A stretch of 64,000 bases of DNA from Listeria monocytogenes (GCF_013282665.1 NZ_CP054041.1:1002501-1066500), one strand, 5' to 3'. Counted from the stretch's first letter, positions 34,529-43,667 are shown. The notes: generated by a model not told the origin, from the sequence alone. Numbers and translations: made by a program.

Positions 34529-35921
34529 AGCTTTCATCCCCCTTATCAAACGGATCTACGGAAATCTCTGCTTTTTCTGGTTTGTGTCCGTCTGGTCCTT
34601 TTTTAATTTCACGTATAAACAAGTAAACCAACAGAATAGCTAAAATCGTATAAATTGTCGAGAACGCAATTATCGAGAACAAAATTTGTCCTGATGAAAC
34701 GTTTGGCGATACAGCATCAGCGGTTTTCATGTAACCGAAAACTACCCATGGTTGTCGCCCTATTTCCGTCATAATCCAACCCATGGAGTTCGCAAGGAAC
34801 GGGAATCCAATCATTGGAATCATGAAACGTAAATACCATTTTGCATTAACGAGTTTTTTCTTCCAAGCAAGCACGATACCGATTAATGCGAATAAAATCA
34901 TTAACATACCAGCGCCAACCATGATACGGAAGCTCCAAAATGCTGTTTTAACTGGTGGGATGTAGTCACCTTCACCATATTTTTCTTCATATTGTTTTTG
35001 TAGCGTATTCATACCTTCTACACTACCAGTTAATGTACCGTAAGATAAGAAACTTAGCGCGTAAGGGACATTGACTTCCCATTCGTTTTTCTTCTCTTCT
35101 GGGTTGATCTTGGCAATCATCGTCCACGGAGCTGGGTCAGCTGTATCTTCCCATATCCCTTCCGTTGCTGCCATTTTCATTGGTTGTGTTTTAACCAAGT
35201 ATTGTGCTTGCGAGTGACCACTGAAAGCCACACCAAAACCACCGATTACCGCCATGACCATTGCAATTTGGAATGATCGTTTAAAGAAGGCGACATCTTG
35301 CTTTTTAAGCATCTTATACGCACTGACACCGGCAATGAAAAAAGCCCCAGTGGCAAATGCCCCGAATATAACGTGCGGAAATTCCACAAGTAGTTGTCCA
35401 TTAGTAATAAGTTGCAAGAAATCATTCATTTCCGCGCGACCATTTTTGAATTCAAAACCAACCGGATGTTGCATGAATGAGTTCGCTGCTAAGATCCAGA
35501 AACTAGACATAATTGTTCCGATTGAAACCAGCCAAATACATGCTAAATGAAGCTTTTTGCTAAGTTTATCCCAACCAAAAATCCAAAGTCCGATAAACGT
35601 AGATTCCATAAAGAATGCAAGTAACGCTTCGATTGCGAGTGGCGCTCCGAATACGTCCCCAACAAATCTAGAGTAATCCGACCAGTTCATCCCAAACTGG
35701 AATTCTTGAATAATACCGGTTACGACACCGACTGCGAAGTTAATTAGGAATAGGTGTCCCCAAAACTTCGACATTTTTTTGTAAATTTCTTTTCCCTTCA
35801 CGACATACAACGTTTCCATAAGAGCAACCATAAATACAAGTCCAATTGAAAGTGGTACAAATAAGAAATGGAAAATCGTTGTTGATGCGAATTGAAAACG
35901 GGCTAAAAATAGTTTATCCAC
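34515..35921 (-). CDS. cydA: Cytochrome bd oxidase subunit I
   Basis: 468-aa heme-bearing subunit that oxidises quinol and reduces O2 at high affinity. Features: the N-terminal RFQFASTTIFHFLFVPLSIG with a heme-ligand His, the quinol-loop region with short (Bacillus-type) length, and GRQPWVVFG. GTG start with AGGAGG upstream. First of the cydABCD operon on the minus strand. Confidence 0.96.
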   Translation of the reverse strand: MDKLFLARFQFASTTIFHFLFVPLSIGLVFMVALMETLYVVKGKEIYKKMSKFWGHLFLINFAVGVVTGIIQEFQFGMNWSDYSRFVGDVFGAPLAIEALLAFFMESTFIGLWIFGWDKLSKKLHLACIWLVSIGTIMSSFWILAANSFMQHPVGFEFKNGRAEMNDFLQLITNGQLLVEFPHVIFGAFATGAFFIAGVSAYKMLKKQDVAFFKRSFQIAMVMAVIGGFGVAFSGHSQAQYLVKTQPMKMAATEGIWEDTADPAPWTMIAKINPEEKKNEWEVNVPYALSFLSYGTLTGSVEGMNTLQKQYEEKYGEGDYIPPVKTAFWSFRIMVGAGMLMILFALIGIVLAWKKKLVNAKWYLRFMIPMIGFPFLANSMGWIMTEIGRQPWVVFGYMKTADAVSPNVSSGQILFSIIAFSTIYTILAILLVYLFIREIKKGPDGHKPEKAEISVDPFDKGDESFVTK

Positions 35922-36302
35922 CCTTTTCTCCTCCTTTTTGTGCTAAAAATTACTGCTTCGTTCCCTGATTTGTGCTTCTCCCTTAAAAATCTTGTGAAAA
36001 ACCGCCCAAAGTGACGCGTTCAGTTGCTCTGTAATTCACAAAGCATGATAAAATAATATGTAATCCTTGTTTTTCACAGATTCAGGAACCAGTTAAGAAA
36101 GATTTTTACTTTATAATGAGTTCTATATGGAGTATATTTTATCCTATTTTACGACAAATTTATTTAGTACTTTCGATGTTATTTTGTTTTAGTTAGATTG
36201 TGATAAATTTCGCAATTATTATCTGGCTGTAAATGTTGGTAAGGCTTATTGCTTTTTATTTCACAATAACGGATATAAAAGTACAATTTCGCATAATGAG
36301 TA
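35922..36302 (-). promoter_or_regulatory. cyd upstream region with Rex-like half-sites
   Basis: About 380 bp without a gene. It contains heptamers of the Rex operator (TTGTGAA-N4-TTCACAA): TTGTGAA at 35992-35998 and TTCACAA at 36035-36041. It also holds a fuller 18-bp copy, TTGTGATAAATTTCGCAA (36198-36215), with two mismatches, and a further TTTCACAA near 36259. Redox control of cyd by Rex is known in other Firmicutes. No clear promoter was fixed. Confidence 0.55.
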
Positions 36303-36773
36303 TTAAGACCTATTCAATTTGTTCCGTTTTCGTAGATCCTGGAAAAAACTTTTTAACATTTCGCTACTTTCCTGCTCCATTAATCCGGCTTCTACTTCAC
36401 AGGTATGATTAAATCGATCATCTTGGAGTAAATTCATTAGCGATCCCGCTGTTCCCGCTTTTGGATCTTTAGCTCCGTAATAAACTTTTTCAATCCGCGA
36501 AAGTAAGATGGCACCGCTACACATTGGACATGGTTCTAGCGTCACATACAGTTCAGCACCGCTAAGTCGCCATGAATTCTGATGTTTACACGCATCTTGA
36601 ATCGCAAGTAACTCCGCATGGGTCACTGCATTTCGGCTCGTTTCACGCAAATTATGCGCCCGACCAATAATTTCTCCATCTAAAACAACAACTGCACCAA
36701 TTGGAACTTCTCCAATTTCTCGTGCTTTCTCGGCTTCTTCAAGCGCTTGTTGCATAAAGAAAGCTCGTTCCAT
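36303..36773 (-). CDS. tadA: tRNA-specific adenosine deaminase TadA
   Basis: 156-aa zinc deaminase making inosine at the wobble position of tRNA-Arg(ACG). Zinc and catalytic residues: THAELLAIQ (His, Glu) near residue 52 and PCPMCSGAI (two Cys) near residue 82. The first in-frame codon is used. In Bacillus this gene adjoins the SRP RNA and dnaX; here they are separated by about 10 kb. Confidence 0.96.
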   Translation of the reverse strand: MERAFFMQQALEEAEKAREIGEVPIGAVVVLDGEIIGRAHNLRETSRNAVTHAELLAIQDACKHQNSWRLSGAELYVTLEPCPMCSGAILLSRIEKVYYGAKDPKAGTAGSLMNLLQDDRFNHTCEVEAGLMEQESSEMLKSFFQDLRKRNKLNRS

Positions 36774-36904
36774 CTATGCACCTCATTTCTTAAAAGTCAC
36801 TCATTGTTATTTTAGCATAGCTTGGATTGTATGTAGCAATAATCTGCTCAAATTTTCACAGGAACACTTTAGTTGCTTTCGTAGAGCATTTATATTACCA
36901 TATA

Positions 36905-36921
36905 TTAATACTAGGTACTAA
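36905..36921. promoter_or_regulatory. FapR-type operator upstream of the acyl-CoA synthetase
   Basis: Reverse complement reads TTAGTACCTAGTATTAA, a 17-bp inverted-repeat pattern matching what I know of the FapR operator (TTAGTACCTA...TTAA). A possible promoter (TTGCTT, 17 bp, TACCAT) lies just upstream, so the site would cover the transcription start. Confidence 0.7.
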
Positions 36922-36967
36922 AACAAAATTATCAAAATATACAATCTACTTATAAAGGAGAGTCATT

Positions 36968-38545
36968 ATGAATTCAGAAAATTTAATCGCTCCAGAACTT
37001 TATAATATTACTGACGAGATTGCTAAATTCAGTTCTGAAAAAACTGCTTTAATTTGGAAAAATGAGCATGACGAAACAAAAACTTGGAGTTACCGCCACC
37101 TGCTTGAACAAGCGAACAAATTTGCCAATGTTGTTAAAGACGCAGGCATAAAAAAAGGCGACCACGTTATCGTCATGACACCTAGATTACTCGAAACGTA
37201 CGCAATTTACATGGGCTTGTGGAAAGCTGGTGCCATTATCATCCCGGCATCCGAGCTACTTAAAGCGCACGATTTAGAATACCGCATCCACCATGCAAAC
37301 GTAAAAGCAATCGTTTCTTACAATGGAATGACTGCTGAATTTGATAAAATTGAAAGCATCCCTTCTGTTTCGAAAAAAATCATTGTTGGGGAGAAATTAT
37401 CCGGCTGGGATCACTACGAAACATTAATGGAAGCCGCTTCAACCGAATTTGAACGCGTGGAAACTTCGCGCGATGATGCTTGTCTGCTTGCATTCACGAG
37501 TGGAACAACAGGTAATCCTAAAGGCGTTGTACATATTCACGGCTGGGGTTACGCGCATATTCGTATCGCTGCTGATCATTGGCTCGATATTCACGAAGAC
37601 GATATCGTTTGGGCTACAGCCGGTCCTGGTTGGCAAAAATGGGTTTGGTCTCCTTTCCTTTCTGTACTTGGTAAAGGTGCCACTGGCTTCATTTACAACG
37701 GCCGCTTTATTCCAGAAAAACAACTTCATTTACTGAAAGAAGAAAAAATCAATGTGCTCTGCTGTACGCCAACAGAATATCGCTTAATGGCAAAGGTTAA
37801 TAATTTGCGCGAACATAATTTAAGCTCCCTTCGTAGCGCCGTATCAGCAGGAGAACCTCTAAACCGTGAAGTAATTCAAGTTTTCCAAGATAATTTTGAT
37901 ATTAAAGTGCGTGATGGTTATGGCCAAACGGAAAGTACGCTGTTGATTGGTACACTTGTTGATACGCCGATTCGTCCTGGTTCGATGGGTAAACCGATTA
38001 TGCCAGAATATATGGCAATTATTGATGCGGACGGAAATCCAGTTGGTGTCGGTGAAATTGGTGACATCGCAATGCGTAGAGACTTCCCAGCACTTTTCAA
38101 AGAGTACTATAAAGAACCAGAACGTTTGCAAAAAGCGATTCGCGGTGATTATTTCGTTTCTGGTGACCGCGCTATCCGCGATGAAGATAATTACTACTGG
38201 TTCCAAGGCCGGAATGACGATATTATTATCAGCTCTGGTTACACGATTGGACCGTTCGAAGTAGAGGACGCGCTCACACATCACCCAGCCGTAAAAGAAG
38301 TCGCTGTTGTCGCAAGCCCTGACGAAATCCGCGGAACGGTCGTAAAAGCTTTCATCGTCTTAAAAGATGGTTACGAGGGAACGGAAGATCTTGTGCACGA
38401 ATTACAAACATTTACGAAAGAACAAACGGCTCCGTATAAATACCCGCGTCGGATTGAGTTTGTTGAGGCGTTACCGAAAACTGATTCTGGTAAAATTCGC
38501 CGCGTTGAGTTGCGTGATGCGGAGTTTGCTAGTGTGCATGGATAA
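36968..38545 (+). CDS. Acyl-CoA synthetase (AMP-forming), AcsA/MbcS-like
   Basis: 525-aa adenylating enzyme that activates a short- or branched-chain acid to acyl-CoA. P-loop motif TSGTTGNPKG near residue 178, DGYGQTE near residue 318, GRNDDIIISSGYTIGP near residue 417 and the C-terminal catalytic Lys in PKTDSGKIRR. AAAGGAG precedes the ATG. The upstream FapR-type operator suggests a link with membrane-lipid control and favours a fatty acid substrate over acetate; this is inference. Confidence 0.92.
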   Translation: MNSENLIAPELYNITDEIAKFSSEKTALIWKNEHDETKTWSYRHLLEQANKFANVVKDAGIKKGDHVIVMTPRLLETYAIYMGLWKAGAIIIPASELLKAHDLEYRIHHANVKAIVSYNGMTAEFDKIESIPSVSKKIIVGEKLSGWDHYETLMEAASTEFERVETSRDDACLLAFTSGTTGNPKGVVHIHGWGYAHIRIAADHWLDIHEDDIVWATAGPGWQKWVWSPFLSVLGKGATGFIYNGRFIPEKQLHLLKEEKINVLCCTPTEYRLMAKVNNLREHNLSSLRSAVSAGEPLNREVIQVFQDNFDIKVRDGYGQTESTLLIGTLVDTPIRPGSMGKPIMPEYMAIIDADGNPVGVGEIGDIAMRRDFPALFKEYYKEPERLQKAIRGDYFVSGDRAIRDEDNYYWFQGRNDDIIISSGYTIGPFEVEDALTHHPAVKEVAVVASPDEIRGTVVKAFIVLKDGYEGTEDLVHELQTFTKEQTAPYKYPRRIEFVEALPKTDSGKIRRVELRDAEFASVHG

Positions 38546-38555
38546 AATTGTAGAA

Positions 38556-38588
38556 AAAAAGAAGTTCTCGGTTGAGGACTTCTTTTTT
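38556..38588. terminator. Terminator between acyl-CoA synthetase and membrane-protein genes
   Basis: Stem AAAGAAGTTCTC/GAGGACTTCTTT with A and T runs on both sides, serving convergent genes. Confidence 0.9.
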
Positions 38589-38591
38589 TGT

Positions 38592-39410
38592 TTATTCGCC
38601 GTACCATTCTTTTTCTGTGAACTCATATTCTTTTCTAAATTCTTCTGCGTACTTTTTATAAATACATCCATCTACCACAGCTACTGTATTTAAAAGAAGC
38701 GTTGGAAGCAAGGTGATGATAACTAAAATTGCTACACCTATTACTACAAGAATCGCTGATAAAATTGTTCCCGCCAAGGTTCCGTTTAACCCCGAAAGAG
38801 CATCTGAATTAGATCCATCAATCCACCATTTATTAACTCGATAAAATTGCATACCTACAATTACTAGTACTATAAAACCCACTAAAACTGCAGATAATAT
38901 TTTTACAGCCTTTATTGCCCCTTTTTTCTTGCCTAGCTTTTCATCATTCGCCAAATACTTTGTTTGAACATTTTCAATCAACTTTATTTTGATGATGTAA
39001 AATGATAAACAATACCCAAATAAAATATATAGGCAAGCCGCTATCCTATTTGTCATTAGATTATCCGATATTTGAATAGACGTAATATAAAAAACAAGGG
39101 TAGTTTGTGCAAATAAATATACAGAAAACGTGTATGCAGCATTCTTGAAATAAAGACTACTTCTGAAATATCCAATGCAAATACCTATAATTATTATGGA
39201 TGCGAGAATCGGAAACACGTACCAGTTATATCCCGAAAACAAGCATATTAGCAAAGAAATACTAGCGAAACCGAATATTTTTAGCGTTCGGGGAAATAAT
39301 TCTTTACCTGTGCCGTTCAGTGTTTCATATATGCGGTGTAGCGAATTTTTTTCTAAGGCGCTTTCAAAAGAAATGGAATCTAGTAGTTTGGATAATGTGT
39401 TCATTTTCAT
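38592..39410 (-). CDS. Multi-pass membrane protein, third of three tandem paralogs
   Basis: 272-aa protein with about six hydrophobic helices. The N-terminal cytoplasmic segment (MNTLSKLLDSISFESALEKN, with a Met-Lys before it) and C-terminal tail (YAEEFRKEYEFTEKEWYGE) are nearly the same as in the neighbour at 39415-40221. ATG 39410 has GGTGA upstream and lies close after the neighbour's stop. No family recognised. Confidence 0.8.
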   Translation of the reverse strand: MKMNTLSKLLDSISFESALEKNSLHRIYETLNGTGKELFPRTLKIFGFASISLLICLFSGYNWYVFPILASIIIIGICIGYFRSSLYFKNAAYTFSVYLFAQTTLVFYITSIQISDNLMTNRIAACLYILFGYCLSFYIIKIKLIENVQTKYLANDEKLGKKKGAIKAVKILSAVLVGFIVLVIVGMQFYRVNKWWIDGSNSDALSGLNGTLAGTILSAILVVIGVAILVIITLLPTLLLNTVAVVDGCIYKKYAEEFRKEYEFTEKEWYGE

Positions 39411-39414
39411 GTAT

Positions 39415-40221
39415 CTATTCACCGTACCATTCCCTATCCGTAAACTCATATTCTTTTCTAAATTCCTCCGAGTACTTTTTATAAATAAAACCGTTCACCA
39501 CGACTGATGCTTTTAAAATAGAAGTCGGAAATAATGTGAATAGAGCCAAATTTACTAGACCAATAAATGTAAATAAAATGTATGTAATGATTCCTGCAAA
39601 AGAGTCAAATGAATAATCATAATTCTCGCTACTAGTCCACCAATCACTACTCATCGCATAATCTTTCATTCCCAACACTGCAAATACCAAAGAAACCCCT
39701 GAGATAGCTACCACTATTTTTAAAATCTTTATCATTTTTCTTTTTCTTATTAATTTCCCATCATTTATCAGGTAATTTATCTGGGTATTTTCAATTAATC
39801 TAACCCTTACAATATAAAACGAGAGAGTATAACCTACTAAAATATATAAAACAGCAATTGTTTTAGTCATATCTGGATTTCCCCAAGGCATCCAAACAGA
39901 GAAGAAAAAAAGGACAGTTGTTTGCGTTAGCAAATAAACAGCTATTGTATAAGCTGTATTTTTAAAATAATGTTTACTCCTGACAAATCCTATGAAAATC
40001 CCTAGGATTATAATAGAGGCTACAATTGGAAAACTAGCACCTTTAATACCAGAAATCAAACATATAAACCATGAAAAACCGGCTAAAAAATACACTTTCA
40101 TCGACTTAGGTATTAGTTCTTTTCCTGTACCATTCAAGTTCACATATACTCGATGCATTGAATTTTTTTCTAAAGCATTTTCAAAAGAGACAGAATTTAT
40201 TAACTTGGATAGAGTATTCAT
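39415..40221 (-). CDS. Multi-pass membrane protein, second of three tandem paralogs
   Basis: 268-aa protein with about six hydrophobic helices. N terminus MNTLSKLINSVSFENALEKN and C terminus YSEEFRKEYEFTDREWYGE match the downstream paralog. GAGGAG precedes the ATG, which overlaps the previous stop by 4 bp. The C-terminal third ends in a helix-rich LFTLFPTSILKASVVVNGF segment shared across the trio. Unknown function. Confidence 0.82.
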   Translation of the reverse strand: MNTLSKLINSVSFENALEKNSMHRVYVNLNGTGKELIPKSMKVYFLAGFSWFICLISGIKGASFPIVASIIILGIFIGFVRSKHYFKNTAYTIAVYLLTQTTVLFFFSVWMPWGNPDMTKTIAVLYILVGYTLSFYIVRVRLIENTQINYLINDGKLIRKRKMIKILKIVVAISGVSLVFAVLGMKDYAMSSDWWTSSENYDYSFDSFAGIITYILFTFIGLVNLALFTLFPTSILKASVVVNGFIYKKYSEEFRKEYEFTDREWYGE

Positions 40222-40991
40222 TGGTTGCTCCTCGCATTTTCTTGTTGAAATTCTGTTGCATATTTTTTCAGTAAGACACCATTTGTAATTATTTTTGGAT
40301 TAAATAGTAATGTTGGGAGTAGCGAAAAAACAACTAGAAGTAGTAGGAATAATATCCCTCCGGCTAATACTACTAAAGCTCCCAACCATTCATTTTGGAT
40401 AGATATTACGCTTAGTGAGCTATCATTACCAATAAACCACCATTTACCTAGCCTATACATTTGAGCTCCGAGAATAATTGCTACTAGCAGTCCCATTAAA
40501 AGTTTAGAAAAGCCTTTGCCCCATATTTTAGTGACTACAGATTTTTCAAACTTCACATTATTGTTTTTTAGATAATTTAGCATCATTGCTTTGCATCGGA
40601 AATAGCTAAATACCGCAATCAACACAAGATAAAACAGTGCTACTATCATATAAAAATCTCCAAAAGGTCTTCCACCATCGACTCTTATTCCCAAAATTAA
40701 GCTCACAGTAATAGTCTGGAGCATTATATATTTAGCTAGTTGCCATCCAAAGTCTTCCAACAGCTTATTATTAGACTTCAAAATAAAATAATAAATATAG
40801 CTTATTACTATAATGATAATAAGAATACTTGTTATAACTATAGAGTTCTTCAACGGTAACAGTGCCATAAAAACACAAAAAAGCGCAATAATACTCAGTT
40901 GCAGACCTCGTGAAGTGATGATTTCTTTTGCACTTTGTTCCCTTATATTCACTAACTGGTTAGCTTCCTCAAAAGAGATTTTGGTTTTCAT
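40218..40991 (-). CDS. Multi-pass membrane protein, first of three tandem paralogs
   Basis: 257-aa protein with about six hydrophobic helices. More diverged than the other two, but shares the end pattern: LLPTLLFNPKIITNGVLLKKYATEFQQE. N terminus MKTKISFEEANQLVNIREQS is polar. GGAG precedes the ATG. An extended -10 (TGCTAAAAT, complement of 41063-41071) lies upstream. AT-rich relative to flanks. Unknown function. Confidence 0.82.
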   Translation of the reverse strand: MKTKISFEEANQLVNIREQSAKEIITSRGLQLSIIALFCVFMALLPLKNSIVITSILIIIIVISYIYYFILKSNNKLLEDFGWQLAKYIMLQTITVSLILGIRVDGGRPFGDFYMIVALFYLVLIAVFSYFRCKAMMLNYLKNNNVKFEKSVVTKIWGKGFSKLLMGLLVAIILGAQMYRLGKWWFIGNDSSLSVISIQNEWLGALVVLAGGILFLLLLVVFSLLPTLLFNPKIITNGVLLKKYATEFQQENARSNQ

Positions 40992-41062
40992 TTAAAAACT
41001 CCATTTCTATCTGTAAATTCATGAAGATTTGAGTTAAAACTACCTGCAAGGCTTTTGAAATT

Positions 41063-41071
41063 ATTTTAGCA
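41063..41071 (-). promoter_or_regulatory. Possible extended -10 of the membrane-paralog operon
   Basis: Minus-strand TGCTAAAAT about 75 bp before the first gene. No good -35 was found. Confidence 0.4.
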
Positions 41072-41123
41072 TAAAAACACATGACCTTGCACTTTAAATC
41101 ACAAACAATTCTGTTTCCACCCA

Positions 41124-41150
41124 CAAAAAAAGCCAGCAATATCGCTGGCC
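41124..41150 (-). terminator. Terminator after the NagB-like gene
   Basis: Minus-strand GCCAGC-gatatt-GCTGGC followed by a T run, just after the stop. Confidence 0.88.
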
Positions 41151-41155
41151 TGTTT

Positions 41156-41875
41156 TTAAATATTCAACTCACTCGCCGCTTCCTCGTCCAGCACCACTGT
41201 AAAATTAGGGTGCAACTGGAAAATCGAGCTTGGAATGTCTTCTGTCACTGGGCCTTGTAGGGCTTTTTTAATAATCGCTGCTTTTTTCTTGCCGTTTGCG
41301 AATAGGATGACTTCTTTTGCGTGCATGACGCTTTTTGGTCCCATTGTTACGTAGTATTCTGGGACTTTTTCTGCATCGCCGCCAACTTCCCCGAGCAAAA
41401 TATCGAACATATCTGGGCGTGATTGAACGGAAACAAGTCGGGTTTCATCGCCGAATTTGGTTACGCCAGGTAAGTTCCCGCAGAAGTGACCATCTTCACC
41501 AATCCCAATTAAAATCGCGTCCAAGCCTCCAACTGCTTTCAAATGCGCTTCATGGTCTGTATAGTTTTTCGTATCTAGCATGTGAATTTGTTCTTCTGGA
41601 ATTCCCGCTGGATCAAAATACATCGCTTTTAAATTGGCAATTGTCACGCCGTATTTTTCGTCTCCAATTGGAATTTCGTCAAAATTATAATAGCTTACAT
41701 TTGTCAGTGGTGCTTTTTCTTTCATTTCTTCCACCATCAGTTCGTACATTCGCTTCGGTGTGGAGCCTGCTGTGATGGCTAAATGAACCAACTTGTCTTG
41801 ATACATTTTCCCTAAAAGCAGTTGCATCGTTGTTTTACTCATGTTTTCGTAATCTTTTTCCACAATAATTTTCAT
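41156..41875 (-). CDS. Glucosamine-6-phosphate isomerase/6-phosphogluconolactonase family protein
   Basis: 239-aa NagB/SOL-family protein. The phosphate-binding loop is ITAGSTPKRMYE near residue 37, and the active-site region contains FDEIPIGDEKYG and ILIGIGEDGHFCGNLPG. The latter is close to the NagB GxGxDGH motif with Asp replaced by Glu. So it is a paralog whose exact reaction is uncertain. ATG 41875 is chosen with AGAGGTG upstream. Divergent from a MerR regulator. Confidence 0.88.
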   Translation of the reverse strand: MKIIVEKDYENMSKTTMQLLLGKMYQDKLVHLAITAGSTPKRMYELMVEEMKEKAPLTNVSYYNFDEIPIGDEKYGVTIANLKAMYFDPAGIPEEQIHMLDTKNYTDHEAHLKAVGGLDAILIGIGEDGHFCGNLPGVTKFGDETRLVSVQSRPDMFDILLGEVGGDAEKVPEYYVTMGPKSVMHAKEVILFANGKKKAAIIKKALQGPVTEDIPSSIFQLHPNFTVVLDEEAASELNI

Positions 41876-41892
41876 TTTTTTCACCTCTCGCT

Positions 41893-41922
41893 TTGAATTA
41901 CCTTTATGATAAAGTGTATAGT
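41893..41922 (+). promoter_or_regulatory. Promoter region of the MerR gene
   Basis: TTGAAT then, 18 bp on, TATAGT, which begins the palindrome TATAGTAACTATA. A longer-than-usual spacer is typical of MerR-controlled promoters. Exact boxes are uncertain. Confidence 0.45.
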
Positions 41923-41954
41923 AACTATAGAGTCAAGACGAAAGGGTGATAAAT

Positions 41955-42689
41955 GTGGAACCGCTTTTTTCCATTGGGGAAATGGCAAAGAAAAGCCAAC
42001 TCTCCATCCAACGATTGCGCTATTATGATAAAATTGGGCTTTTGGTCCCTGCTTTTACCGATCCGACTTCTGGGTATCGCTACTACAAAACGGCTCAAGA
42101 AGAACAACTCAACCTCATTCAAGCGTTGCAGTATATGGGGTTTTCCTTGCAAGAACTAAAACAATATCTCAACAAAAACACATCGGAAAGTTTGCCCGAT
42201 TTGCTTATAAAATATCAGCAAAAATTAATGGATGAAGAAGCTCGCATTGCTCGTAAAAAGTGGCTAATTGACCGTTATCAAGGTTTATTAAAACGCGAAA
42301 CTGACTCGACAAAACTTCTAACAACTGCCCGACTTTTGCTTACAGAGCCACTTCTAACGCCTGTGCATGCCGATATTTTAAACGACCCAGCTTTTCATCA
42401 AGAAGTTCAGAAAACCGTGAGTCACCTTGGTCTTTCGAAAAGCTATCAGCAGTTTCCTGGTTATTGCATGTTAGAGGGGCAAGCTTATCTGTTCATTGAG
42501 TTAGATCATTCTATTGGCGCACCGGGTGAACGGTATTTATTATCAAGCGAGCGGCAAGCTTTTGTCACACCACAAAACTGGGAGACACCTCAAGAAAATG
42601 AGAATTACCTTTTACAAGAAACGGTGGCTTGGATTAATCAAGAGCTGGTTCGTGGTTATTCCTATGAAACAACATTAACTTTTGAATAG
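41955..42689 (+). CDS. MerR family regulator with effector-binding domain
   Basis: 244-aa activator: winged HTH (FSIGEMAKKSQLSIQRLRYYD) in residues 1-70, coiled-coil linker about 75-115, then a GyrI/effector-binding-like C-terminal half. Start taken as GTG 41955 with AAAGGGTG upstream; a GTG at 41946 is an alternative. Multidrug-sensing (BmrR-like) type by architecture. The next gene, a GNAT acetyltransferase, is probably in the same unit. Confidence 0.87.
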   Translation: MEPLFSIGEMAKKSQLSIQRLRYYDKIGLLVPAFTDPTSGYRYYKTAQEEQLNLIQALQYMGFSLQELKQYLNKNTSESLPDLLIKYQQKLMDEEARIARKKWLIDRYQGLLKRETDSTKLLTTARLLLTEPLLTPVHADILNDPAFHQEVQKTVSHLGLSKSYQQFPGYCMLEGQAYLFIELDHSIGAPGERYLLSSERQAFVTPQNWETPQENENYLLQETVAWINQELVRGYSYETTLTFE

Positions 42690-42742
42690 ATATTTTAAAA
42701 AGATTGGTTATAATAGAAAGAAATAATGTGGAGGTGAGTGCC

Positions 42743-43234
42743 GTGGAAATCAAGCCAATCAGGGCAAAAGACACACAAGATATTAGGCACCGGGTTCTTC
42801 GCCCAGAACAGCCTGAAGAAAACGCAATTTATCCAAATGATGATATGGAGGGTACTTTTCATTTAGGTGCTTTTGAAAAGGATGTTTTACTTGGGATTGC
42901 CAGTTTTTATCCAGAAAAATCGACTGTTATTATGAATCCCGCTCAATACCGGATTCGCGGTGTGGCGACAGAACGCCGGATGCGCTTGAAGGGTCTCGGC
43001 ACGGCTTTAATTGCAGAAGGTGAAGCGGAAATTTGGAAGCGCGGCGCAGATATTATCTGGTGCAATGCGAGGATTGTCGCTGTTGGTTTTTATGAAAAAC
43101 ATGGCTATCGTAAAGTTGGCAAATCGTTTGTCATTCCTGGCATCGGCGAACATTACTTAATGAAAAAAGTGAATCCAAATAAAAAAGTGGACCAAGATAA
43201 CCAATATCTGGTCCACTTGTTTTTTATAATTTAG
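42743..43234 (+). CDS. GNAT family N-acetyltransferase
   Basis: 163-aa acetyl-CoA-dependent acetyltransferase. The acetyl-CoA loop is MRLKGLGTALIAEGE near residue 88, and the C-terminal GFYEKHGYRKVG motif is clear. GTG start with GGAGGTG six bases upstream; the longer frame from 42704 has no ribosome site. The last 15 residues are encoded within the terminator hairpin. Substrate unknown. Confidence 0.88.
   Translation: MEIKPIRAKDTQDIRHRVLRPEQPEENAIYPNDDMEGTFHLGAFEKDVLLGIASFYPEKSTVIMNPAQYRIRGVATERRMRLKGLGTALIAEGEAEIWKRGADIIWCNARIVAVGFYEKHGYRKVGKSFVIPGIGEHYLMKKVNPNKKVDQDNQYLVHLFFII
43183..43226. terminator. Bidirectional terminator between GNAT and VOC genes
   Basis: Stem AAGTGGACCA...TGGTCCACTT with flanking A/T runs. 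It overlaps the GNAT coding end and the VOC stop. Confidence 0.88.
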
Positions 43235-43667
43235 AATAAGGTTGCGTATGAATCATCCAAGAAATTCCGTACTCATCGACGAATTGTCCCATTTTACCGC
43301 CCCAGAATTGCTCTTCGAAAGGTAATGTTACTGTCACTCTTCCTGAGCTGCTTATTTTTTCAAAGAAAGCATCGGCGTCGGCTACTGCCGCTGGGTCTTC
43401 ACTGTTAGAATCAAGCATAATTGAAATTTGGTTGGATGGTTTTACTTCTTTGCCGAATGAATCGGAACAAAATAAATTTGCGCCAAGGACGGTAAAGCCA
43501 CCGTGAACCGTTGTGTTCTCTAAGTTTTCTTTTGCTAATCCGAACATTTCGCTTTGTTCCTCACTTACTGGAAGCCTTGAAATATTCGTTGCTCCGAACA
43601 CTTCTTCATAATATCCTAAAGCCTCTTTTGCATTTTCAAAAGCCAAATACGGGTACATTTTTGCCAT
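43224..43667 (-). CDS. VOC superfamily (PhnB-like glyoxalase fold) protein
   Basis: 147-aa vicinal-oxygen-chelate protein of the PhnB/YjdN type: YPYLAFENAKEALGYYEEVFGA start, FCSDSFG centre and FWGGKMGQFVDEYGISWMI end. Such proteins may be metal-dependent enzymes or stress proteins. Reaction unknown. Single gene. Confidence 0.87.
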   Translation of the reverse strand: MAKMYPYLAFENAKEALGYYEEVFGATNISRLPVSEEQSEMFGLAKENLENTTVHGGFTVLGANLFCSDSFGKEVKPSNQISIMLDSNSEDPAAVADADAFFEKISSSGRVTVTLPFEEQFWGGKMGQFVDEYGISWMIHTQPYSKL

